Below are positions 35,062-47,600 of a stretch of 64,000 nucleotides of DNA, piece by piece. How positions within the stretch are numbered: position 1 is the stretch's first letter; every line of letters starts with the position of its first letter. The position numbers and the translations under genes are program-made. The notes under the pieces are model-generated. The model searched no databases. It saw nothing but the letters and a program-made list of their open reading frames with translations, and was not told the origin of the DNA. The stretch lies in the NCBI RefSeq assembly GCF_026745355.1, contig NC_079203.1, forward strand, positions 186,001 through 250,000. The letters run 5' to 3'. Source of the DNA: Beta vulgaris subsp. vulgaris (lineage: Eukaryota > Streptophyta > Magnoliopsida > Caryophyllales > Amaranthaceae).

Positions 35062-38000
35062 GTCTACCTCACTTTTTTATTTTGTCAAGTACAAAGTTGG
35101 ACGCTAAACACTGATCACTAATCTAAAGAGAATGATTGTATCTTTTTACAGGAAAATGGAAGTATGAAATTCAGAAAACAAAACTACTGTAGTCTGTAGA
35201 ATTGATTGAATGTTTTTGAAAATAAGTAAAACTTGAATGTATAAGAAGAGAAATTTAGCAGTTGGAGAACTTTGAAATGTATATTAATTGGGTTCTTTTG
35301 ACTAGGTCTGCTCTGACTCTGTAAGCTGTAAGTCTGTAAATAATTTTACTGTTTGGTTTTGTCTGACCTCTTACCTTTTTCCACGTTCACACTGAAACCC
35401 AAACTCAAAGAAGCCGCCTTTGTGCTTTTTTATATAGTTTGGAGTAATAACTACTTTTCCTTTGTTTTTTTAACTACCTTGGTCCATTAGTTTAATCTGT
35501 TTGGAGTTTTGCCTTCTAAGTTCTCCCTATTCATACGTATCAATAACTTATCTGCTACTCTCTTTACAAAACAATATTACTAGTAAGTATTTTGGACTAG
35601 GGGAAGTGTGTTTCGCCTTGTTTGGTAAAGAGAGATTTGGGACAAAACTAGATGTTTGAGCTTATATTAGAGAATTTGACAAGTCAATCCTCTAATCGGA
35701 TTGTTTTGTAAAAAGAGGTTTCAATTAGATTATTGAGTCGAAAAAGCTCTTTTTGAAAAAGTTGGTGTAGGAGCTTTTTGATGTTAGAGGTTCCGGAATG
35801 AGTCGAACAATTACATTTATGTCCTAAAGTTGTTAAAAATGACATTAATAAATAATAAAAGGTACAACGATAGATTATTCACTTGTCCTTATTGGTCATT
35901 TTACGCAATAATGTAGCAATCAGCTATCAACTACTTACCAAACACTTTTATACAAACAACCAATACTTCATTATGGATCTTACTTCCTACTTCATTCTCA
36001 TTTTCAATAATACAATTACAAACTAAAAGTAAAAGTGGCACTAAGATTTTATTTTCTTCATGTCAGTGATTATGCTCTTCATACCCTAATAATTTGTGTG
36101 GTGGTTAGATACTTCCTTGTTTTTTTTTCTAACCTGTTTTTCTTTTTTGATGAACGTTTTCGAACTTCTAATATAGATAATTACTCATATGTAAGAAAAA
36201 ATATATTCGTATACAATCTTACTAGATTATGTGTATTTCTTTTGACAGGAATTATGCGTGGTTTCAAAATACAGACTTTTTATAAATTTAACTAATGCAT
36301 AGTTAGATATATTCATAGTTAAAGTTGTGTATTGGAGACCACACACGCTAACAAAAGAATAAAGAACACATAATAGATATCGATAATGGTAGTGAATTTA
36401 TGTGTAATTTTGCAAATAAAATTTCACAAAACATTCATGCTTATATATTTTCATCTTATATATGAATTTTAATATCACCTTCTAGTAATGGTACTAAAGT
36501 TTGTAAAGATAAGTTACAATAAATAAAATATTCAATATACGGTTGAACTTAGACAAAGAAATGAAATATGCTTATCAAAGTGGTCAATATCATTAGTGAG
36601 TAAGAGACAAGAGTAAGCCATAAATAAGTAATTGCAATGAGAAACTGATAACATATGAAGATTTGGCAAAATAAGACATAAAAGATGATAATCTTAAAAG
36701 GTAATTGTGGACCTCAATCTCAGCACTTATGGATTAGTGCTTAATTTGTACGTTCGTTCTCCCGACTAATCCTAGATTATTGTGTCTCCAAGTCAAAGTC
36801 CAAGCAACCAACGAGTATTTCCTTATATTATTAGGAAATACGAAATTCTAGGGGCCAAGTTTTGTGTTAGTATATGTTATGTTATCTATATTCTATGTGG
36901 AGTTGGCCACCTCAAAGTGCAAAAGAGCGTGTCTTATGGGGCGTCTCCTCTAGATAGTAGATACAATTATTATAGAGTATACATATTAATATTCTTCCGG
37001 AGAAAACGACACCAACTTCCATCACCATAAATAATAATAATTGGTCAATACTACAATTATTATACTAACTTTCTCGATCAATTTCAACTCGTTTATGCGT
37101 GACGGGCTATTTTTTTATTAAAAAAGATAATTGGTTCGAAAACCAACCCATATTAAGCTACGAGTCTGCGGAGTATACCACCTTAGTGGCTGGGTACAAG
37201 GTTAAACAACCCAAAAGTAAATATCCCAACATATTATTGAGATGAAAATTCGAATCCTGAACAATGCTCTAGAATTTAGGATAGTACACCACTGAACTAC
37301 CACCTTTCCCTCTAAATGTGACGGACTATGTTGGTCAACTATTGGGACTAAACAATTTTAAAACAAATTTCATTTCCAACTCTGTAAGACATGTTTCCAT
37401 ATCCTTTTTCTTCGTTTATCAAGTTGAAAATAAATATCAATTTAATGACTTAAAGTATAACAATATTTTATGCCCTCTTTTCTATTTACGTCACTATTTT
37501 TCTTTTTGGTATAGTAAGTTACAATCTCTTACAAATTAACACTTTTCTCAAATCAGTTGGTTCAATTTAGGTCAAATCTTTTAAGGGGAGGGGGAAAGAG
37601 AGAGGGAATATAGAATCCCCCTCAACAAAAGCTCCTCATAGGGTGTAATTATATGACTTCATGAATCACAAAATTGATAACAAATTCAAAGAATGCGATT
37701 CTCTTTCACTAATTATGGGTTAAGAACCACACTCTTATAGCTCCAACCTCTAAATTTTCACTTTTCCCATTACCAGTAAGACAAACTTTAAGATTGAAAA
37801 AAAATACACTAATTTAATTCTCTTTCATTGATGATGGTGAGAAATCACCAACGGTGGTTGTGAATTGTGTTGTAGAAGTATTATGCAAAGTGGTAAAGTA
37901 TGAGTCATCTAATTGTGACTACAGAGATTTTACATTGGATTTGTTGATACCATAAACATGTAGGAAAAGTGTAACACGTCTCTGAATCTGTATTTGTGAA

Positions 38001-38677
38001 CAAACTTAAAAAAGTTGCGTAACAATAAAGGCAAAAAGGGATGCACAAATGATATACATCATTTGGGGTTTTTGTTTTTAAATACTTAGGCAAGAGTCCA
38101 ACTAAACAGCTAACACCAAATACAAGATATAGCTACCTAATTGCCCTTCATTGAATTTGTAGCAAGGACAAATAGGTATTTTCATACCGTGTTAGCTAGT
38201 TATCTAGGGACAAGACAAAGTGTGCCAAGCCTCCAATTACCCATTTTCTAGTTCAATGGCTGGTAAACTACAACTGGTGTTCGACCACTTCAAGTTGCTC
38301 CATGACAAAAAGGAATGAAAAGTACATTCTTCTCCCGATCAAACAACTTAAGAAAAGGAATACTATCTAATACCCAGCTTTAAAAAAGCTAGCCTAATAT
38401 TTCATCATTAGCTGCATTATGTTTCATCATTTACATATATAACTGAAAAACCAGCAATAAAATTCACTATACAAGACATGTTGGGCAAAGGCGCACACCT
38501 GACTACTGTGGCCAGATGCCCAAGATGAATGCCAGAAGCCACACAAACTGGAGTATAAATTCTTGTAGCACTACGTCGACGTGTATTTCAGTCGTTCAAG
38601 AACCCATTGAAATAAGCAGGGTCAAGACGCAGAGGAAACCCGTGGCTTAGGCTCCTAATCCAGAAAAGTAAATTAGC
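35062..38677. other. Intergenic region between the BTB gene and FAP2
   Basis: About 3.6 kb. The left end is the BTB gene promoter and leader (divergent from nothing nearby); the right end is the FAP2 3' UTR. AT-rich, with one possible MITE (35615-35955) and no recognised gene. Confidence 0.5.
35615..35955. mobile_element. Possible small TIR element
   Basis: The left end CCTTGTTTGGTAAAGAG and right end CTTACCAAACACTTTT are roughly inverted, in the style of hAT or Harbinger termini. No clear target duplication was found, so this is tentative. Confidence 0.4.
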
Positions 38678-41600
38678 TCAGTTGCATCTTCTAATAATAG
38701 AAGCAACATTTTTTCCGATCTCTTCTTTTGCTTGCTTTGAGACAGGAAATTCTCCAATGTACATGTCAAAAAAGGCCCCTGCACAGATAGACATCGCATA
38801 AAAATTCGGAACTTCGTTTTCAAACTCTTCCCACACTTCTTTTTCCAGGCAAGGGACGGGTAAGATTCGAGATAGAGATGGTGACCAAAAAGATGGAATA
38901 TTGAACCAGTTTTAGTTCATTCAACTCTGTTCATGATCTTGCCCAACTGCCTCATACCACGTTAAAAAGGCACAATACTAATTACGTCCAGAATTACTAG
39001 GCAGATTGTCCATATCCCTCATAATTAAGGATATGACACGATTCTGATTAGAACCTTGATAATAGTTGGACAGTTGACACTCTCTCCTCTTTACTCAACC
39101 TTGGTAACGGTATTTTGGGAAAATAGTGTCCGACTCTTATTCCTTGATGGAGAGAGTAGTTTTCTAGCTTTTTTTTCCATCCTTTTATGAGAATGTGAGA
39201 TATGCAGAATCTTGGTTGGAGGACTGAAGGAGGTAACACCCAACATTGGAGCTCACAGGTTACAATGTGATTTGCACTTGACGCCAAGGAAAGGCACTTA
39301 AATGAAATAAGAAAGCAGAGATACAAAAGAATCACTTACTACACAATTCCCTGCTATGCACTGCTCCGATTTGGTTACCTCCGACTGCACGACAAGGTTG
39401 CCAGTATTAGTTATGAAATAATTCTTAACGTAAGGTAGCTCTAAGCCTTTAATACAGCTACTCACTTTCGGTAATCAGCTGTCCATCAGCAGTTCTTCTG
39501 ACGTCAATTATTGTACCCTGGGGAACAAAACTGAAAAAAATAAGACGTCTATACTTGAAAAGGATCTAGGGACAGATAATCTGTATCTCTAATGGCTTTC
39601 TTACAACAGGCAATGGAATATCTTTTGTGAAATAGGAACCAAATGTTGTGATGCATTTGAAATCAGTTTCTGGATTTGTCTGTTAAACATGGACAGAGGA
39701 AAAGCAGAAATTAATCCAAACAGCTAAAACTTTTTAAAGTGATACATCAGAAGATGGACGCCAAACAGGTTATGATTTACTACCCTGGCTAATCTTGCTC
39801 GGAGAGACTTCTCAAACGTACTGCAAGAAAAGAGGAAATAGAAGTTAGAAGAGACAAATAAACTGAATCTACAACCCCATCATCCATCAGCATTTGCATT
39901 TCAACAGAAAAAAGATCAGCTCCAAGACAAAAATCTTGCTCAGCCAATTTGCATGTGACTGAGTGCAGAAGCTGGATTAAATGTATACTTCATATTAAAC
40001 TGAATGGGGTAGCAGGAACTTTTCCTTTTCCCTGTCTTGGGTGGGAAATGTTGGCAACTTAGGTTAGAGTATTTGCTTCAAGACTAAATTGATGGCTAGA
40101 ACAACCGAGCTTAGCTTAATTTCAGATTATGAAGTTTTCTGAAAAGAAAAAGTTACGGAAATTTGACCATGGATGGAGTAAGGGAGCAACAAGTTAACAC
40201 TGAAGTCTGACATACAAGGCCCTTAAATGATAGAGAGAAGGATGTTTCTCATTGATAAGTTAACCACAAAGACAAAGAAGTCTAACCCTTGGAGAACGCA
40301 TGATAGAGGCCACGAATCACGATCTTAGAAAAGCATATCTTGATGGACCATTGATGGCTACGAGAACCTCACCATCATTTATTACTAAGGAAGAGACTTA
40401 GTGAGAAAAGGACTGTATGACAACTAGATATCCTCGCGTTAGCATGCTACCAAGTGTGTGTCCTGAGTCCATAAAAATCTAGATATGGCAGCCTGGCAAG
40501 TCGGCCATTAAAAACTAGGAACACTTCTGTTAAACAATATATACCATTAAAAATCTTCGACATCTTAATACGAAGTCCATATGCAATGTGAGAGACCCAT
40601 AATATAGGATTCCAACATATATTAACGAATTGTCTCATTCGGTGCTGATAGTCAAACAACTTAAACCACAGTGAATATGTTATATGGTCCTAAAAGATGG
40701 CATTCTCTATATACCGTATTGATGAAGTGTATTTGTCATGTGGTCCCTAAAAGATGGCATTCTCTATATACCGTACAGATCCCCCATACAACCCTGGAAG
40801 AGAAAAAAAAAGGAGGGAAGCCACAAACAAATTATGAATTTAATACCTTCAATAATATAAAAGAAATTCTAGAAGATAAAATGCAGAAGAATCTTACTCT
40901 TTAACTGTATCAATTTTCATACCACTGTAATTAACCACAAGTCTAACCGTCATCCCGATATCTTCCCTGCACCATCCACAAAATAGATGTTATCATTAAA
41001 ATATAGTTGAACTCCATGAAAGGAAGATAGATCAGTTCTGCGTTCATAAGAGTAGTAAAGACTGAAAGCTATGATTTAGACTACAAATCAAATGGAGTAC
41101 CAATGTATCCACTAACAATGGAACAGTTAATAAAGTGAGCATAATTTGTTGCCCAGTTCATGAGCAGATACTTGATACACTAGCAATATGAACTTGGTTC
41201 AATATATACAAGTAAAAATAAAATGCCAAATGCTTTGGATGATTTACTATATATTTCCTTCTTTTAGGAGGGATCCTTTAAGATCTTTATAATGGTTAAT
41301 GATATATGTAGCCCTTAGGGCTACATATAAGCATTAAATACATTTCTTTAAATGGAAACTGTTTAAGAATTCAAGACACATTTTCACATCAATTGAGGTA
41401 ATAAATGCTTGATTCAATATTTTATTTCCATTTTAAGCACCTTATACATAGCCCTAAGGGCTATGTATATCATTTTCCCTTTATAATAATATATTTCTGT
41501 TACATTTGCATGTTTCATTTAGCTCTGAGAGACTCAGAGTGTGGTTTCACTGTTTTAAAAGGGAAGGTTTACTTTATTACTCTTGTAGACCAATGGAAGT

Positions 41601-44600
41601 TGCTTTGCCCAGTTTTTAAGCTTGTTTTGTTTCTGATCTAGAATTAAGTCAAATAAAAATTGAAGTACGAAGGCGGTATACTCCTAAAAATTACACACGA
41701 GTAAGCAGGTATAGTATAAATAAAGGTGGTTATTCGGATTTTGACAACTAAGGGTGCATTCTCTTCAGCGTAATAAAATGTGTAAAGGGGCTGACAAGGT
41801 CTAATCAGGGATGATCAGGTGTAAACATAAGGTGAAATCAGCCATGAGATCTAATAGGTTCAGTTCAAATCCTCATATGCTTTAGAAACAAAAAAATGTG
41901 TGCTTGGATGACGATATGCTCTAGCAAAACAAAATTCATACCTAAGAAGATCCTCATAGAAATCATGGCGTTCTTTGAGATCCACGGCTGGAACAGAACC
42001 ATATTTGGAACCCAATTTCTGACAGACAGAATAAGGATGGACATCTAAAAGAGAGAGATAGTTATAAAGCTTGTCATAGTAGACAAAATTATACGAGATC
42101 CATAATTATATTCAAATGTGAGAAAACTTACAAAAGCCGTAGGCATAGACCTTCAAGGATTTAATTCGAACAATAGTCAGAACCCTAGATCCGGTTCCAA
42201 CAAGTACCTACAGGATAAACAGGAAAATGATTTGATGCTCCAAAGCATTTAAAATTCTCCATCTTATGACTCCTACACCAAGTCATATATCATATACTTC
42301 TAAAATCTAAGACGAAACAGCAAAAGGGCACAAGAAAATATGGCAAGTCAGATTGTTGAAACAGCCTCTCTTCTTGTTTATTCTGGACTCTGGATAGGTG
42401 TCAGGTTGTAAACAGTTATATTTCCCAAGACCTCCTATGGATCTACTAAATAGTCATTTTTGCTGTTGCACCCAAGAGTCGAGACAAGAAAAACACATTT
42501 CATGCATAGCTGGACATGATCATGCCCAAGGAAGAATTGAAAAGGGCCAACTTTTGAAAGAGAGTAGTGTGCAAGGAATACCGGGAGACACAAATTAATT
42601 ACACATCAGTAACCAATCGGTCAGAGCAGTTTAACAGCCCTAGTTTTGGAAGAGAATAGTGTGCAAGGAGCCAAGGAATACCGGGAGACAAATTAATTAC
42701 ATATAAGTGACCAATCGGTCAGAGAAGTTTAACAGCGTTATTCTATTTTCTATATGGGCACATCATGGCATGGGTATTACTATTATGTATATATTTGTGC
42801 CAAAATAAGGGGGTGGGTCACTTGAGAATTGTTAGTAGTATTGACAAAGCTTATATAAATGATCTTATGTTCCACCATTTTCCTGATATGATGGTGCATT
42901 ATTTACATGAAGGGATTTCAGATCACTCTCCTCTGGTGGTCTCCTTGTCTACTCAACATAATGAGGGTGGTAGACCTTTTAAATTTGTTAACATCTTAAC
43001 AGAAGATCCTTGTTTTTCGGAGGTTGTGGCTGAGGCCTGGCATTCTACTAGTGCTCAGTATAAGCTTAAAAGTGTTTGGCTTAAACTTCAAGCTGTGAAA
43101 AGAGCTGTGAAACTGTTACATAAAAATCAATACTCAAATACTCATCTGAAAACCGCTTAGTACAGATCTAAACTTGTTGATATCCAAACTGATGCTGATA
43201 TGGTTAGTAATGAGGAGTTGCAATATGCTGAGAAAGAGTGCCTTGATCAGTTAAGACTCTGGTCAAAAGTGGAGGAGAGTATTTTAAGACAGAAGGTAGA
43301 ATGAATTGGCTGGCTCATGGTGATGCCAATTCTAGACTTTTCTTTACAGCTATGATTCTATGAAGGTTAGGAGGGCTAGGAATTCTAACACTAGGTTACA
43401 GGATAATAATGGTTAATTGTTAACAACTAAAGCTGATATCTAACCAGATATAATGGATTTCTATAAAAGTTTGATGGGCACTAGTGCAAGTTCGCTTCCA
43501 GCTATAGACTGCTATGAATTAACATAGCTTGGACACATTAATGGCAGAAATTAAGGAAGAAAATGAGTATTTGATTGAGAAACTGAAATTACAGCAATAT
43601 AAAATGATAGTACAAGCTTTCGAGAGGCTTGTTCTCTCCCATTGAACTTTAAAAGCTCACCCAGTTTTTCCTTAACAATTTTCAACATACTTTTCTCCCT
43701 CTAATTATCTCTATATATAGTGTAATTACCTTAGCACAACTATCTAGCTTATTCCCCAAGCTAATAATTATGATAATACCTAAATTACCCTTCCCCTAAA
43801 ATACCAGTTCATAGCATAGACTTGAACACAATCAGGAACAATCTTGAGTAATGAAGCTTGTGTTGCTTTGAGTCAACCAGTGACTCATGGGGAGATTGAT
43901 AGAGCTTTATATTCAATTGATGATAATAAAGCTCCTGGGTTAGATGGATTTAATGTTGTTTTCTTCAAGAAGTGCTGAAGTATTATCAAGGTTGATGTTT
44001 AAGAGGGAATTCTGGAGTTTTTTCAAACAGGTTTTATTCATCATCCTATAAACATTACTGCAATCACTTGGGTTCCTAAAGTGACTCAAGCCACTCATGC
44101 TAAGGATTTCAGCCTGCTGCTCAGTTTTCTATAAGATAATTTCTAAAATTATCACTCACAGAAATCATCATATGATCAGTGAAGTTGTAAGCCCGGCTGA
44201 AGCTGGTGTCATCCCCGACAGGTTTATTGATGATAATATTTTGTTAGCTACAGAGCTGATCAAAGGCTATTCCAGTGCTCATGTTTCACCTAGGTGTGTC
44301 ATTAAGGTGGAGTGGTGGACATTAAAAAAGCCTATGACTCTGCAGAGTGGTGTTTTTTGGAGTCAGTGTTATTGGAGCTTGGTTTCCCTGAAGTTTGTGT
44401 TAGATGGATCATGGCTTGTGTTAGAGGAGTGTCTTATTTTATACTTCTCCTTTTCAGGCTAAGAAAGGGTTAAGGCAAGGAGAGGCCTCTCTCCTTTCCT
44501 GTTTGCTTTAAGCATGGAATATTTGAGCAGATGCCTTGGTGAATCGAAGCTTAACCCTGATTTCAATTTTCATCCTATATGTGAAAGGATTCATCTCACT

Positions 44601-47600
44601 CATTAAATGTTTGCAGATGAGTTATTACTATTTGCTAGAGCTGACCTTAGTTCTGTTACTAAGATTATGGCAGCATTTCAAAAATTCTCTTCTCCTTCAG
44701 GCTTATAAGCAAGTGTTGATAATAGTATGTATATTGCTAGGTACTTGGTTCTGTTGCTGTAAATTTTGCTGATGCTAACTTACCTCAGGAGAGTTACCAT
44801 TTAAGTACTTGGGAGTGCCTTTATCTTCCAAGAAACTTAATTTCTCTCAATGTAAGGAGCTTGTGGATAAGATTACCAAAAGAGCTCAGGGTGGATGGCT
44901 AAAAATATTTCTTATGCTGGAAGATTAGAACTGATTAGAAGCATCTTGAGTAGTATGCAGAACAATTGGGCTCAGATCTTCCCTTGGTCAAAATAAATCA
45001 TCAAAGTTGTTGAGGAGGACTCCAGATTTCTATTGGACTGGGAAGACTCCAGATTCTAAGAACGCGTCAATAGCTTGGACTGCCTTCTACAACCCTAAAG
45101 TGGCTGGAGGTTGGGGTTTATTTAACATGCAAGTTTGGAATAAGGCTGCTATACTTAAGCTCTTATGGGATGTTACCTTCAAAAATAATAAGCTTTGGGT
45201 TAAGTGGATCCATGCTTATTACTTGAGGAAGCATACCATCTATAATGTTACTATTAGTAGTAACATATCCTGGTAGCTGAGGAAAATAGTGAAAAGTAGA
45301 GAGCTGCTGCATGAAATTGGTAACTGGGATGATATGGTTACTCATGGTAAATTTAGTATAAAAGGGCCTATTCTTTAATGCTGAGGAATTTCCAGAAGGT
45401 GCAGTGGAGAAGGTTGGTTAGTTGGTTTGTAATAACAAAGCCAGCCCTAGGAGTAAGTTTGTGCTTTGGATGGCAATTCAAAACAGGTTAGCCACTGTTG
45501 ACAGAATCTAGTAAATGAAATGTGAATTGCAGCTTATCTTGTGCTCTTTGTCAGCAAGACAATGAAAGTATTCAGCATCTTTTCTTCCAATGCCCTTATT
45601 GTGGTGGGTGTGGGAAAGTATTAATGGTAAGTTAAAGCTTACTTATCAGAGGAAAGATTTCTTTGAAGAGTGTAGGACTGCTTGCATTAAGGCTCATGGG
45701 AAAAGCAAGGTAACTAGATTGTATGTGATGCTTTTTACTTAAGTTGTCCATGCTCTGTGGATTCAGAGGAACAATAAGGTCTTCAATGATAATTGTATCT
45801 ATCTGCAGAACTAATATGAAATGAAATAAACTGAACTGATGTGAAATGAATGAAAACTGTAAGAGGAAACTAACTGAAATGAATGTGTCTGAACTGAACT
45901 TAATTGAATTTTTATTAATTCAGTCCAAAAGAACAGAGCCTTAGTAAAGGGAGATCATTTTCAGGGTTGGTGAGTCTGTGTTTGGTTGCTGTTGATTTAG
46001 CTTCAGTGTTTGCCTTTGTGTAGGTGTTTTTGCTTTGCCTCTGTGTAGGCTGCTTTGAGCTTGTTTTCTGTCCTTGTGTACACTATTTTTTTTGGTTATC
46101 AATAACAACTTTCAATTGCCAAAAGAGAAAAAACTTCCTTAAGATACTATCAAAGCAATGTGTTCTCGCTTCTCAGTGCATTGCATGTGCTTGTTCACTT
46201 TGCCACCACACCGTGTTGTCGGCCCAAATGTCTCATCTACGGAATAACACACCTCTTCCTAGTACATTGACATATTTGCATCTCCCCCGCTCCCACACCC
46301 TGTCTGCTTATGATCCTTACTAGAAAACAAAAACTCACTTCCCCCTTCACGAAGTCATGATCAAACTTGAAAACCTCAACCGCATATTCCACAAGTTTGA
46401 GAACATCAAACTGTGAAAACACAAAACACACAAACCTTTTATGGAAAACTGACAAAGTCGTTAAAAATCTCAGTCAACCCAAAATGAGAAACCAAGGATC
46501 TTTTATCGTACTTAGAGCTTTGAGTACATATAAAAGAAAATGGTTGTGTTATGGAGGCATCAGTGTCCTTGAAGCTTTAAGCAATACAAATGACAAACAT
46601 TGTTTACTATTTTTCATATATTTTATTAAAATAGGTACGGATGAGATGACAACAATACTATGGATAGGCCTACTGGATGATGTGGATGCATCATAATATC
46701 TTGAGGCCCTGTTATACTTGAAAGAACGAGTAACTTCCTGTATTAGCCAATAGCTGATAGGCCCTCTAAACTGAAAGACATGATACAGACCTAAAGCTAC
46801 TCAGATACTTTTCCTTTTCTGGGAGGAGGGAGGTATCACATGGGTTCTTTAGAGAAATTTACCAAAGAAATGTAAACTAGAAGCATATCAAAACTCTATA
46901 AACTATAAACCATGCTTTTATCACTGATCAAGTCGCATTTGCTTCAGGCCCTCAGCCCTTGAGAGAATAGAATCAGTTCACATATTCATATGAAAGGTAT
47001 TCAGTTCTGCTTCCTAAAGTGCAAAAACTTCCGCTCATAACAAGTTGTTGAGTTAGAATAGGTTACTCAAACAAATATCTCCAAATCTGTAGGCCTAATT
47101 TCAGTTCACATATTCATATGAAAAGTATTCAAGTTCTGCAATTTCCTGAAGTGCAAAAAACTTCCGCTCACAACAAGTTGTTAAGTTAAACTAGGTTAAT
47201 TAAGCAAATCTCTCCAAATCTGTAGGCCTAATTTGAGTCCATAAATCAAATTAAGCAAGTTAATCTGATAAGGAACGTGCACATCTCTTAACTAGAGTTA
47301 GGTATGTGAAAGATTTTAAGTGGTTTTAAGGATGAATATCGATGGGTAGTCTCAACAAGCAGTATTTTTCTGAGTTATATTTTAATGGCAACAACAATGG
47401 AACCCGGGTTAACAACCTTTTGAATTATTATCAAAAATTCTCTTACTCAAAGATTTAACCGGAAAAGCTTAAGAGAATTACAATATCATAAACGTCCAAC
47501 TATAATTGTTGCCACATGACTTACATTTATAGACAAAATAATCCAAAACTCCTTAATCTCCCACATATTTTTAGGTCCATACAGCCAAACAAACTTAACT

